Origin: Novosphingobium sp. Leaf2
GTDB taxonomy: Bacteria; Pseudomonadota; Alphaproteobacteria; Sphingomonadales; Sphingomonadaceae
NCBI RefSeq assembly: GCF_001421325.1
Contig: NZ_LMJY01000005.1
Span: 1-56,760, forward strand
DNA length: 56,760 nt
Direction: 5' to 3'
Shown here: positions 39,505 through 48,413 of the stretch, piece after piece
Position numbering within the stretch: the stretch's first letter is position 1
How the letters are laid out: the number at the start of each line of letters is the position of its first letter
Position numbers and translations under genes: made by a program
Notes under the pieces: generated by a model
What the model saw: the letters and a program-made list of their open reading frames with translations, nothing else
Told to the model about the DNA's origin: nothing
Databases searched by the model: none

Positions 39505-40419
39505 GTGACATCTTACAAGCTCTTTCAGTTTGTGCCCTCGTCCGGGGCACCGGAACTTGGAATACTAGTTGCGGATAAGGGATATCGCGTGCCGGAATGC
39601 ACTCTGGACGCCTACCTCGCCGATGTTGACGTTCAGCATGAGCGTATGAAGGTACTGGCGCGGCGGATTGCCGATGGTGAGGAAAGGCCAGAAACGATCG
39701 ATCTCGGCGCCACGAGCCTCACCGCGCCGACCTTGAACACCGCGACAATTTACGCCTGCGGAGCAAATTATTCTGATCATGTCGAGGCGATGTCTAAGGC
39801 GATGGGTCTCACCGTGGTTGACGGCCGCGCGGTCGGCCTGCCGCCGTTCTTCTTCACCATTCCCGGTCGCACCGGCTTAGCGGGACATGGCGAAGATGTC
39901 GATTATCCCGCAGGCGTGCAGAGGCTGGATTTTGAAGCGGAACTCGCCGTTGTCATCGGTCGGCGTGCGCGCAACGTTGGCGAAGCGGATGCTTTCTCTT
40001 ATGTAGCTGGCTATACCTGCGCCAACGATCTGTCCGCACGCGACCGATTGCTCCGACGCGAGGAGGATATAAGTTCTCCATTCCGCTTTGATTGGATGGG
40101 CCACAAGGTTTTCCCGAAATCCTGTCCTATGGGGCCATTTTTGACCCCGTCGGAGTTTATCCCGGACCCTGAGAATGTTAACATCAAGACATGGGTCAAC
40201 AACGAATTGCGGCAGGATTCAAGTACTAAAAACCTGATCTATTCTATCCCGGAGCAGATCGCGTTCCTCAGCAGTCGCTTTGACCTCTTCCCCGGCGACG
40301 TCATCATCACCGGGACGCCGTCGGGCGTTGGCGCGGAAACCGGCCGTTTCATGTCGAAGGGCGACACCGTTCGGATCGAGATTGCGGGCATTGGCGTCCT
40401 TTCAAACCGGATCGCGTGA
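39505..40419 (+). CDS. Fumarylacetoacetate hydrolase (FAH) family protein
   Basis: A 304-residue FAH-family protein; GTG at 39505 is chosen because TGGAG lies 8 bases before it. Family motifs: LDFEAELAVVIGRRARNV, YVAGYTCANDLSARD, FPGDVIITGTPSGVG. These enzymes cleave carbon-carbon bonds of 1,3-dioxo acids or hydrate/decarboxylate 2-oxo-enoates in aromatic catabolism. Here it may act on a ring-opened intermediate of the unknown pathway. It follows the amidohydrolase gene after 42 bases. Confidence 0.88.
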   Translation: MTSYKLFQFVPSSGAPELGILVADKGYRVPECTLDAYLADVDVQHERMKVLARRIADGEERPETIDLGATSLTAPTLNTATIYACGANYSDHVEAMSKAMGLTVVDGRAVGLPPFFFTIPGRTGLAGHGEDVDYPAGVQRLDFEAELAVVIGRRARNVGEADAFSYVAGYTCANDLSARDRLLRREEDISSPFRFDWMGHKVFPKSCPMGPFLTPSEFIPDPENVNIKTWVNNELRQDSSTKNLIYSIPEQIAFLSSRFDLFPGDVIITGTPSGVGAETGRFMSKGDTVRIEIAGIGVLSNRIA

Positions 40420-40578
40420 CAGCCGCCCCGATGGCTTCCTTCTCCGGGCGGACACGAACGCAGGTATTGCCGACGGGCGCGAAGAGAAGGGGGGAAATGT
40501 TGTATCTGACCGATATCAGGAATGCTCAAGTCTCTGTGCCGTCCCACTAGTAGGCGCCTCAACCAGAAAGCCCCTTTA

Positions 40579-41514
40579 ATGCTCGACCCGAATATCGCTG
40601 CCATCCTGGATAGTTTAAACGCCGGCCCGGCGCTTGAAAGCATGGACGCACATGAGCAGCGCAAATTCTTCAGCGCCATGCGATCTGCGCCAACGCCGAT
40701 ACCGGGCGTCGATTCACGGGATCTGCAGATCGACACGGGCGATGCCGTGCTCAATGCCCGTCTGCTGTCGCCGACCCGCGGCCCCGACGAGACGGGTGAT
40801 CTACCGTGCCTTGTCTACTTCCACGGCGGGGGCTGGATGGTCGGCGGGCTTGATACGCACGACCAGAGTGGACGGCGTCTTGCGCTGGGGGCCGGTATCA
40901 AGGTGTTGCTGGTCGCTTATCGGCTGGCGCCCGAGAACCATTTCCCGGCGGCGCATGATGATGCCTTAACCAGCACATCCTGGCTTTTCGACCATGCCAA
41001 GGAACTGGGCGTCGATCCCTCCCGGATCGCGGTCGGCGGCGAATCCGCGGGGGCAAACATGGCGGCCTTCGTCGCCACTGAATTGGGCGGCAAAGCCGGT
41101 AAGAAGTGCTCGCTGCAACTGCTGTTCTATCCTTTGGTGCAGGTCGATCTCGATACCGCCTCGCGCCGCGAATTCGCTAACGGGTATCTTGTCACGATCG
41201 GGTTGCACAACAATTGCTTAAACACTTACCTCGAGACAGAAAGCCAACGGACCGATCCCCGCATCTCGATCCTGCTTCGTAAAGATATCAGCCACTCCCC
41301 TCCTGCCTTTATCGCAGTAGGCAGCAATGACATTTTTGCAGACGAAGACAAGATCTACGCCGCCCGGCTGAGGGACAATGGCGTACCGGTCGAATTTCAT
41401 GAGTACCCCAGCCTCATACACGGTTTCTGCGGCTTCTTTGATCAGGCAGCCGAAGTGCGACAAGCGTTCGATGACGCAAGCCAGGCCCTGCGGCGCGCAC
41501 TCCACCCCGGTTGA
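40579..41514 (+). CDS. Alpha/beta hydrolase, hormone-sensitive-lipase type
   Basis: A 311-residue esterase or lipase-like protein starting MLDPNIAAILDSL. It has the oxyanion motif HGGGW (about 82-86), nucleophile Ser in GESAGAN (about 156), Asp in VGSNDIFADED (about 255) and His in SLIHGFCG (about 285). It probably hydrolyses an ester or lactone in the same pathway. The ribosome binding site is weak (AGAAAG). The 159-base gap to the FAH gene holds nothing obvious. Confidence 0.88.
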   Translation: MLDPNIAAILDSLNAGPALESMDAHEQRKFFSAMRSAPTPIPGVDSRDLQIDTGDAVLNARLLSPTRGPDETGDLPCLVYFHGGGWMVGGLDTHDQSGRRLALGAGIKVLLVAYRLAPENHFPAAHDDALTSTSWLFDHAKELGVDPSRIAVGGESAGANMAAFVATELGGKAGKKCSLQLLFYPLVQVDLDTASRREFANGYLVTIGLHNNCLNTYLETESQRTDPRISILLRKDISHSPPAFIAVGSNDIFADEDKIYAARLRDNGVPVEFHEYPSLIHGFCGFFDQAAEVRQAFDDASQALRRALHPG

Positions 41515-41591
41515 CTATCATTCCCCGGTAGCTGGGACAGCGAACTTTGCCGCTTGGAACAACATTGGCATTAGGATTGGAAAGCGTGAGC

Positions 41592-43274
41592 ATGGAACCG
41601 AAACAGGCCATTTATTGCGACGTGTTGGTCGTGGGATCCGGCGCCGGGGGAATGCTTGCCGCTATACGCGCCCATGATCTTGGCCTGAAAAGCGTCGTGG
41701 TGGAAAAGACGCATTATTTCGGCGGCACGTCGGCTCTCTCCGGAGGCGCGATCTGGGCTCCTAACAATCAGTTCATGAACGGGTCGGACAGCGTGGAGAA
41801 GGCGAAGAAATATCTGACCGCCATCACCAACGGTAACATGCGCGAGGATCGCGCCGATGCGTTTCTGGCCGCCGCGCCCGACATGACAAACTATCTGAAA
41901 GAAATCGGCGTTGGCATCGCCGCGGACACGACGCCCGACTATTTCATCGAAGTTGAAGGCGGCATGACGGGCCGCAGCATCGTGCCGACCAAACTTGACG
42001 GCAAAGCTTTAGGGCCGACGTTCTTTGAAATGCGCGAACCCTCGCATTTGTGGAAGGCAGGGCATCGGGTCGCACTCGACTGGCCCGACATGCATGCGGT
42101 AATCGAAAAGCAAACGGGATGGCAGATGTCCATCGCGAAATTGTTCGCGCGCTACTGGACAGATTTGTCATGGCGCCGGATCACGCGGCGTGATCGTCGC
42201 GTCACTATGGGGGCGGCGCTTGTCTGCGCTCTCCGGATCGCAATGGAAAAACGCGGCATTCCGTTAATGCTGAACATGCGTCTTACCGATCTTGCCGATA
42301 GCGGCGGCCGGGTCAGCGGCGCGACGTTCGACAGCGATGGACGGGAAGTAACAGTGCGTGCTGCCAAGGGCGTCATCATCGCGGCCGGCGGCTTCGAGCA
42401 TAATCAGGCGCTTCGCGACGCATACGCACTCCGTCCGACAAGCGCAGGCCACAGCATCGCGCCAGGCATCAATACCGGTGACGGTCTGATGGCGGCGCAG
42501 GACGTCGGTGCTGGCACCGAGATGATGGGCCATTTCTGGTGGACGCCAGTCGTGGTGTTGCCGGATCCGCATGTGCCCAATTCCATGGTGCCGGGCCCTC
42601 TTTTCCGGTCCCCGGGATGTGTCTTGGTCCGTCCTGATGGCGAACGCTTCGTCAACGAAGCCTCTTCCTATGACCGCATCGGCAACGCCGTTCTTGCCGA
42701 AGGTTCGAACCGCCGCAGTTCCGACCCTTATTGGATGATTTTTGACGCGCGCTATCGTACTACTTATCCCATAGGCAATCTTGTTCCGTCGGCCATGGCA
42801 TCGGACAAGACGCTTCCGCGCGAATGGTGGAACCGCTTCATCTATAAGGCCGATACGATCGCCGAACTGGCGTCTTCGACAGGCTTGCCGGCCGAGCAAC
42901 TCAACGCGGTCGTCGCGCGGATGAACGAGGCTGCCAGGGAGGGCAAGGATACTCAGTTCGGACGGGGTGATACCCTGTTCGACCGGACGCTGTCTGGAGA
43001 CCCAGCAGCAGGCCCGAACCCCAGCCTGGTTCCGATCGACAAGCCACCGTTCTACGCCATTCGCGCCTATATCGGCGACATCGGCAGCAAGGGCGGCATC
43101 CGCGTCAATGCCAACGCACAAGTGGAACGGGCCGACGGCACGCCCATCTCTGGTCTGTACGCGATCGGAAACAGTGCAGCCTCGCCGTTTGGCGATTCTT
43201 ATCCCGGCGCCGGGGCGACGTTGGGAGCGGCAATGACATTCGCCTATATCGCTGCGGATCATCTCGCCGCGTGA
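41592..43274 (+). CDS. FAD-dependent dehydrogenase, 3-ketosteroid-delta1-dehydrogenase-like
   Basis: A 560-residue flavoprotein. The N-terminus holds the FAD motif LVVGSGAGGMLAAIRA and the segment FGGTSALSGGAIWAPNN typical of KstD; the C-terminus holds SYPGAGATLGAAMTFAYIAA, matching the KstD motif that includes the catalytic Tyr and Gly. Known relatives introduce a double bond next to a ring ketone in steroids or in 4-oxocyclohexanecarboxylate. This points to a cyclic ketone intermediate. Start at 41592 follows GGAAAG. Confidence 0.88.
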   Translation: MEPKQAIYCDVLVVGSGAGGMLAAIRAHDLGLKSVVVEKTHYFGGTSALSGGAIWAPNNQFMNGSDSVEKAKKYLTAITNGNMREDRADAFLAAAPDMTNYLKEIGVGIAADTTPDYFIEVEGGMTGRSIVPTKLDGKALGPTFFEMREPSHLWKAGHRVALDWPDMHAVIEKQTGWQMSIAKLFARYWTDLSWRRITRRDRRVTMGAALVCALRIAMEKRGIPLMLNMRLTDLADSGGRVSGATFDSDGREVTVRAAKGVIIAAGGFEHNQALRDAYALRPTSAGHSIAPGINTGDGLMAAQDVGAGTEMMGHFWWTPVVVLPDPHVPNSMVPGPLFRSPGCVLVRPDGERFVNEASSYDRIGNAVLAEGSNRRSSDPYWMIFDARYRTTYPIGNLVPSAMASDKTLPREWWNRFIYKADTIAELASSTGLPAEQLNAVVARMNEAAREGKDTQFGRGDTLFDRTLSGDPAAGPNPSLVPIDKPPFYAIRAYIGDIGSKGGIRVNANAQVERADGTPISGLYAIGNSAASPFGDSYPGAGATLGAAMTFAYIAADHLAA

Positions 43275-43325
43275 CAGAGATCATCGATAATGGCGCGTTG
43301 TCCTGATGAAAAGATGGAAATAGGC

Positions 43326-44216
43326 ATGAGAAATATAGTCATCGCCGGTAGCGGCGTTCTTGGCACCCAGATCGCATTTCAGGCCGCCTTGCACGGCTAT
43401 GATGTGACGGTTTACGACATCGACAATGACGTTCTCGAAAGAGGGCGAGCGACGCTGATAGGACTGGGCGAGTACTACGCGAAAGACATGGCGGCAACGC
43501 CTGGGCAGATCGACGCCACCCTCGAACGTTTGACCATGACAGGTAATCTTGGGGCCGCGCTCGCGAATGCCGACCTCCTCATCGAATCCGTGCCCGAGAT
43601 CCTCGCAACCAAAATAGCATTTTACGAGAAGGCGGCCAAAGTCGCTCCCGCAAAGACGATCTTCGCCACGAACAGCTCGACGCTTTTGCCAAGTCAAATG
43701 GCGGACGCCACGGGCCGTGCCGATAAATTTCTCGCATTGCACTTCGCCAATGAAATTTGGAAGCGAAACATCGCCGAAGTGATGGGGCACGCCGGAACCG
43801 CTCAGGCGACCTTCGACGCAGTGACTGCATTCGCCGGGTCGATCGGCATGGTGACGGTCCCCGTGCATAAGGAACGGCCCGGCTATATCATCAATTCACT
43901 GATGCTTCCCTGGGTCATGGCCGGACTAAAATTGTGGGCCGATGATGTGGCCGGCTTCAAGTCGATCGACAAAAGCTGGATGGTCGCAACGGGCAGCAAC
44001 TTTGCGCCGTTCATGCTTGTAGACATCGGCGGGATGAACACGGCCTATAACATGTTCAGCAGCCTGGCGGAGGCTTACAATGACCCGCTCGTTGCCAAAG
44101 CGGCACAGCGAATAAAAACCGAGTTCATCGATAACGGACTGCTCGGCGCCGCGACCGGCGAAGGCTTTTATAAGTACCCCAATCCAGAATATCTGAGCCC
44201 CGCATTTCTATCCTGA
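43326..44216 (+). CDS. 3-hydroxyacyl-CoA dehydrogenase-like NAD enzyme
   Basis: A 296-residue protein with a Rossmann NAD site (IVIAGSGVLGTQIAFQAALH), the central catalytic segment FATNSSTLLPSQMADATG and LALHFANEIWKRNIAEVMGH (His replaces part of the usual HFFNPP box), and a C-terminal helical domain ending in GLLGAATGEGFYKYPNPEY. The start MRNIVIAGSG is preferred; ATGs four and twelve codons earlier are possible. The weak HFFNPP motif suggests that the substrate may be a hydroxy acid rather than an acyl-CoA. Part of the unknown pathway. Confidence 0.85.
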   Translation: MRNIVIAGSGVLGTQIAFQAALHGYDVTVYDIDNDVLERGRATLIGLGEYYAKDMAATPGQIDATLERLTMTGNLGAALANADLLIESVPEILATKIAFYEKAAKVAPAKTIFATNSSTLLPSQMADATGRADKFLALHFANEIWKRNIAEVMGHAGTAQATFDAVTAFAGSIGMVTVPVHKERPGYIINSLMLPWVMAGLKLWADDVAGFKSIDKSWMVATGSNFAPFMLVDIGGMNTAYNMFSSLAEAYNDPLVAKAAQRIKTEFIDNGLLGAATGEGFYKYPNPEYLSPAFLS

Positions 44217-44267
44217 TTGGGCGTGCGCACCACTTAAGCGCAGGCGCAGCGCGCTGTGCCCCGATCC

Positions 44268-44284
44268 TTAGAACGAAATTCTAA
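44268..44284. promoter_or_regulatory. Short palindrome before second flavoprotein gene
   Basis: TTAGAA-N5-TTCTAA, 40 bases before the start codon at 44325. A similar site, TTAGAATCATTCTAA, lies in the origin region (10302-10316), and both are followed by AACAACG. It may be a regulator binding site. Tentative. Confidence 0.3.
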
Positions 44285-44324
44285 AACAACGGGCGACACG
44301 CGCCGGCCAGCAAGGAGATAAGCG

Positions 44325-45740
44325 ATGGCGGAAGACGACTTCGACGTGATCGTGATCGGTGGCGGGGGAGCGGGGCTGTCCGCCGCCGCGACCGCCGCGG
44401 ATACAGGCGCGCGCGTCCTGGTGGTGGAGGCAGGCCCGCGCTGCGGCGGCGCGACCGCCACCTCCGGGGGCGCGCTCTATGCGTCCGGCACAAAGATCCA
44501 GCGTGAGGCGGGTATCGACGACACACCCGACGCGATGTTCACCTATGCGATGGCGCTGTCCCGCTACCGCATAGAGCCGTCGGTAATGCGGCGATTTTGC
44601 GATGCCGGCGCGGAGACGATCGACTGGTTGATTGACTGTGGCGTCCGCGTCGGCGCGCTTACGCAAGGCGATGTGTCCGACACCGCGCGCAGCCACTGGC
44701 CGGTGGGCGGGGGTGCAGGCCTGGTCGAGATACTCGAAGGTCACGCGCAGTCGGCTGGTGTGGAGATTGCCACACACACCCGTGTCCAGAAGTTGGTCGT
44801 CGAGAATGGCGCGGTTGTGGGCATCGAGGTCGAGGGCGAAGTCATCAGGGCGAAGGCCGTCGTCGTCGCGACCGGCGGTTTTGGCGCCAACGAGAACCTC
44901 CTCGACCGCCATTATCCGAGCTCCTATGTGGAGGGGCGATGGTATGGCGGCCCCGCGACCGCGCAGGGGGACGCCCTCACCTTCGGACCGGCGGTGGGCG
45001 CCGATCTCTATGGCGAGAACCGGGGCACGATGATGATGACGGCCGGCTTGAGCCGCGAGTTGACGTTGCCGCCCGGCTGGCTCATGTTCGTCAACCGCTT
45101 CGGACGCCGCTTCATGGACGAGGGCGCTGCCTATTGCATCCAGAAGTCCATCATGGAAGCGCAGCCCGATCAGCTTGCCTTCGCCATCTTCGATCAGGCG
45201 TCCTTCGAAAATTCGCCCTTGGACTTCCGCTACGCGCCGATGATCCAGGCGGGCGAACTGGCCAACGACTGGAAACGCGACACGCTTGACGCCGGTCTGC
45301 GCGACGGCCTGATCCTGCGTGGCGAAACCCTGACGGACCTCGCTGCCACGCTGGACGTTCCCGCCGAGGCGCTGCTTGTTACCGTGGCGAAATATAACGA
45401 CGATGTGGCGACTGGCCAGGACACACTGTTTTTCAAGCATCTCCTTCACCTCCGGCCGCTGGGAGATGGCCCCTATTATGCAGCGGTAATGAAGATGCGG
45501 AGCCTCGGCCTGACGTCCTATGGGCTGAGAATCGACCGCGAGGCGCGCGTGCAGAACGCCATGGGGCAATCCATTGCCGGCCTGTACGCGGCGGGCGAAG
45601 CGTCGGGAGGTGCCATGGGCGAAGTCTATCTGGGCAGCGGCAACGCCGTCGCCAATGCGGTCGTATTTGGTCGCATCGCGGGCAGGAACGCCGCCAAATT
45701 CTCGCGGTCGAATAATGCGGACCCGCAGGTCGCGATTTAA
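44325..45740 (+). CDS. FAD-binding dehydrogenase (fumarate-reductase/KstD superfamily)
   Basis: A 471-residue flavoprotein with AAGGAGA well placed before the ATG. FAD motif VIVIGGGGAGLSAAATAAD at the N-terminus, a substrate-loop segment GGATATSGGALYASG, and the C-terminal motif AGEASGGAMGEVYLGSGNAV. It is shorter and clearly diverged from the 560-residue flavoprotein, so the two probably act on successive intermediates. It ends the unknown cluster and runs convergent to the LysR gene; the 133-base gap shows no clear terminator. Confidence 0.88.
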   Translation: MAEDDFDVIVIGGGGAGLSAAATAADTGARVLVVEAGPRCGGATATSGGALYASGTKIQREAGIDDTPDAMFTYAMALSRYRIEPSVMRRFCDAGAETIDWLIDCGVRVGALTQGDVSDTARSHWPVGGGAGLVEILEGHAQSAGVEIATHTRVQKLVVENGAVVGIEVEGEVIRAKAVVVATGGFGANENLLDRHYPSSYVEGRWYGGPATAQGDALTFGPAVGADLYGENRGTMMMTAGLSRELTLPPGWLMFVNRFGRRFMDEGAAYCIQKSIMEAQPDQLAFAIFDQASFENSPLDFRYAPMIQAGELANDWKRDTLDAGLRDGLILRGETLTDLAATLDVPAEALLVTVAKYNDDVATGQDTLFFKHLLHLRPLGDGPYYAAVMKMRSLGLTSYGLRIDREARVQNAMGQSIAGLYAAGEASGGAMGEVYLGSGNAVANAVVFGRIAGRNAAKFSRSNNADPQVAI

Positions 45741-45873
45741 GAGACAGGAACGGCGGCGGACAGGCACGACCATCGGGCCTGCTGCCGCACCGATCTTCGG
45801 CACGCCGGTGGAGCCGCAGACGCGAATGGGTATCGGCGCGAAACCGTCGGGCAGGACGCCGCAGCCCAGGCCG

Positions 45874-46800
45874 TTATCCACCGCGCGGAAGCGCGGACGG
45901 CGTTTCATAGCCCCATTCCCCATATTTGCGGGATATCACCTCGCGCATCAAAACCAGTTCAGGCGAGGAGTCCTGAAGGCGATGGCTCATGATGATGGGA
46001 GACGTGGCCTTTTCCCTGATTTCGCGAAACACCAGATCATGGCTCCGGGCGAAACGGACGGATTCCGGGACGATTGCGATGCCTTCTTCCGCCGCCACCA
46101 ATCCGATCGCTATCTGAAGTTCGCGCGCCTCATGCGCAATACGGGGCTCCACCGCATGGTCGCGGAACAGCGAGAGCACTTGGTCGGCGTAACTTGGACG
46201 CGGTGAGCGCGGATACAGTATCTGTGGCTCGTCAGCCAGATCCTGTAGCGACAAAGGGCCGCTGCCCGCCGCCAAGGGGTGGCCCATGGGCAGGGCGACG
46301 ATCAGTCTTTCTTCTCGCAATATGACGCGTCGAACGGCTGGATCGTCGAACCGTATGCGCCCAAATCCAACATCGATCTTGCCCTCTTTCAGCGCCGCGA
46401 TCTGATCGAGCGTGGAATGCTCTACGAGGATTAGCTCAACGTTCTCCGCTACTTGACGGAATTCCCGGATCAATTCCGGCAGCCTCGCATATATGGTCGA
46501 CGCGACAAAGCCTATGACGAAGCGGCGACGTTCGCTCACTGCCGCGGCCTTGAGCATTCCTTCCATATCTTCCATTCGCGCAAGCATCTGCCGTGCCTGC
46601 ACATATAGCAGGTTGCCCACGGGGGTTGGCCGCACAGGTCGCGTCGACCGGTCGATGAGCGCGGCGCCGACGAGTGCCTCCAACTGCTGGATCGCGCGCG
46701 ACAAGGGCGGCTGGGCGATATTCAATCGCTCGGCTGCCCGGTTGAAGCTGCCCGCATCCGCGACTGCCACATAATAACGAAGCAGGCGCAAATCCATCAT
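45874..46800 (-). CDS. LysR-type regulator of the ben/cat operon
   Basis: A 308-residue regulator: helix-turn-helix in RLLRYYVAVADAGSFNRAAE, RLNIAQPPLSRAIQQLEALV, and an effector domain with IGFVASTIYARLPELIREF, the CatM/BenM/CatR-type pattern. MM at 46800/46797 are alternative starts; the frame extends into the promoter region. It is divergent from catB with a CatM/BenM-type operator between them, so it should activate the catB-led operon in response to cis,cis-muconate (and perhaps benzoate). Confidence 0.9.
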   Translation of the reverse strand: MMDLRLLRYYVAVADAGSFNRAAERLNIAQPPLSRAIQQLEALVGAALIDRSTRPVRPTPVGNLLYVQARQMLARMEDMEGMLKAAAVSERRRFVIGFVASTIYARLPELIREFRQVAENVELILVEHSTLDQIAALKEGKIDVGFGRIRFDDPAVRRVILREERLIVALPMGHPLAAGSGPLSLQDLADEPQILYPRSPRPSYADQVLSLFRDHAVEPRIAHEARELQIAIGLVAAEEGIAIVPESVRFARSHDLVFREIREKATSPIIMSHRLQDSSPELVLMREVISRKYGEWGYETPSALPRGG

Positions 46801-46815
46801 AAGCGAGCCTTCTCT

Positions 46816-46830
46816 ATACCTGTAGAGTAT
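46816..46830. promoter_or_regulatory. LysR operator in the catR-catB gap
   Basis: ATAC-N7-GTAT (ATACCTGTAGAGTAT) matches exactly the ATAC-N7-GTAT consensus known for CatM and BenM of Acinetobacter. It lies 16 bases before the regulator start and about 90 bases before catB, a usual place for the recognition site that also mediates autorepression. Confidence 0.7.
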
Positions 46831-46919
46831 AGCATTATGACCAGATCGGTCTTTGAACAAGTGGCAGCGCGATAGTATCGCTGCCTTGGAAAAAACAGGC
46901 ACCCGGGAGAGTCGCTGCG

Positions 46920-48077
46920 ATGGCTGCATTGAAAAACGCCGATACCTTCATCGTCGATATTCCTACAATCAGACCTCATGTACTCGCGATGGCCACGATG
47001 CATGCGCAGTCGATGGTGATCGTGCGGTTGACGGATGCGGACGGCGTGGAAGGTATTGGCGAAGGCACGACCATCGGCGGCCTCAGCTATGGCGAGGAAA
47101 GCCCCGAGAGCATCAAGTCGGCCATCGACACCTATATCGTCCCGATCCTGGAAAGCTGCGATATCGCGCAAGTCGGAGCTACGATGGCGAAAATCGCGAA
47201 ATATGTGCGCGGTAACCATTTCGCCAAATGCGCTGTCGAAACGGCATTGCTCGACATGCAGGGCAAGCGCCTTGGCGTCGCTGTCTCCGAGCTGATCGGC
47301 GGAGGCCGAGTGCGCGACAGTCTTCCGGTCGCATGGACGCTGGCCAGCGGCGACACGGCGCGCGACATCGCCGAGGGCGAGGAGATGCTGTCCCTGCGCC
47401 GTCACCGGATCTTCAAGCTGAAGATCGGCAAGCGCGAGATGCGCGCCGATGTCGCGCATGTCGGCGCGATCTGTAAGGCGCTGGGCGATCGCGCTAGCGT
47501 GCGCGTCGATGTCAATCAGAACTGGAGTGAGGCGCAGGCCAAACTCGGGATGGCGATGCTGCATGACGTCGGATGCGACTTGGTGGAACAGCCTGTCGCT
47601 GGGGATGATATCGCGGGCATGGCGCGCCTCTCTGTTGGGCAGGCCGTTCCGTTGATGGCGGACGAAGCCCTGCACGGCCCGCGTACAGCGCTGCGGATAG
47701 CATCAGCGGGCGCGGCAGGCGTCTTCGCGCTCAAGATCGCGCAGTCCGGCGGCCTTTTCGCTACGGCCGAAGTCGCGGCGATCGGGTCGGCGGCGGGCAT
47801 CGGGCTTTACGGTGGCACCATGCTAGAAGGCAGCGTGGGCACGATCGCGTCCGCCCATGTCTTTGCCACCCTGCCCGAACTGGCATGGGGGACCGAACTG
47901 TTCGGCCCGCTCCTGCAGATCGAGGAAATATTACGCGACCCGCTCGCCTATGGCGACTTCTCACTGGCGATTCCCACGGGCCCAGGGCTCGGGATCAGCC
48001 TCGACGAGGACAAGGTCGCGTATTTCCGCCGCGACCGCACCGCTCCCCTCCTCCACGCCGTCACCGCAGGAGCATAA
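46920..48077 (+). CDS. catB: Muconate cycloisomerase
   Basis: A 385-residue enolase-superfamily enzyme that converts cis,cis-muconate to muconolactone. Catalytic Lys pair in FKLKIGK (about 167 and 169), metal-binding Asp in VRVDVNQNW (about 197), then VEQPV and LMADEAL. Length agrees with CatB (about 370). First gene of a tightly packed operon of 12 genes. Confidence 0.94.
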   Translation: MAALKNADTFIVDIPTIRPHVLAMATMHAQSMVIVRLTDADGVEGIGEGTTIGGLSYGEESPESIKSAIDTYIVPILESCDIAQVGATMAKIAKYVRGNHFAKCAVETALLDMQGKRLGVAVSELIGGGRVRDSLPVAWTLASGDTARDIAEGEEMLSLRRHRIFKLKIGKREMRADVAHVGAICKALGDRASVRVDVNQNWSEAQAKLGMAMLHDVGCDLVEQPVAGDDIAGMARLSVGQAVPLMADEALHGPRTALRIASAGAAGVFALKIAQSGGLFATAEVAAIGSAAGIGLYGGTMLEGSVGTIASAHVFATLPELAWGTELFGPLLQIEEILRDPLAYGDFSLAIPTGPGLGISLDEDKVAYFRRDRTAPLLHAVTAGA

Positions 48078-48082
48078 CACCC

Positions 48083-48373
48083 ATGCTGTTCATGGTCGAA
48101 ATGGATGTCAATATTCCGCTGGACTTCGACACGGAGGAAGCCGCGAAGATCAAGACGGCCGAAAAGGCTTATTTCCAGAAGCTTCAGCAGGCTGGCCTGT
48201 GGCGGCACATCTGGCGCAAGGTCGGCCTCTACTCCAACGTCTCGATCTTCGACGTCGATAGCAATGCGGCGCTGCATGACACGCTTATGGGCCTGCCGCT
48301 CTATTCCTTCATGACCATTAAGGTGACCCCGCTCTGTCGGCACCCTTCCTCCATCCATGAGGACGATCGGTGA
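48083..48373 (+). CDS. catC: Muconolactone delta-isomerase
   Basis: A 96-residue protein (MLFMVEMDVNIPLDFDTEEA, GLWRHIWRKVGLYSNVSIFD, LPLYSFMTIKVTPLCRHPSS), the standard size and sequence of CatC. It moves the double bond of muconolactone to give 3-oxoadipate enol-lactone. The ATG at 48083 has AGGAG just upstream, 5 bases after the catB stop codon. Confidence 0.95.
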   Translation: MLFMVEMDVNIPLDFDTEEAAKIKTAEKAYFQKLQQAGLWRHIWRKVGLYSNVSIFDVDSNAALHDTLMGLPLYSFMTIKVTPLCRHPSSIHEDDR

Positions 48374-48413
48374 TCGCTGCAGCCTGATAATCAAGTCTTT
48401 GGGAGAGAATGAA

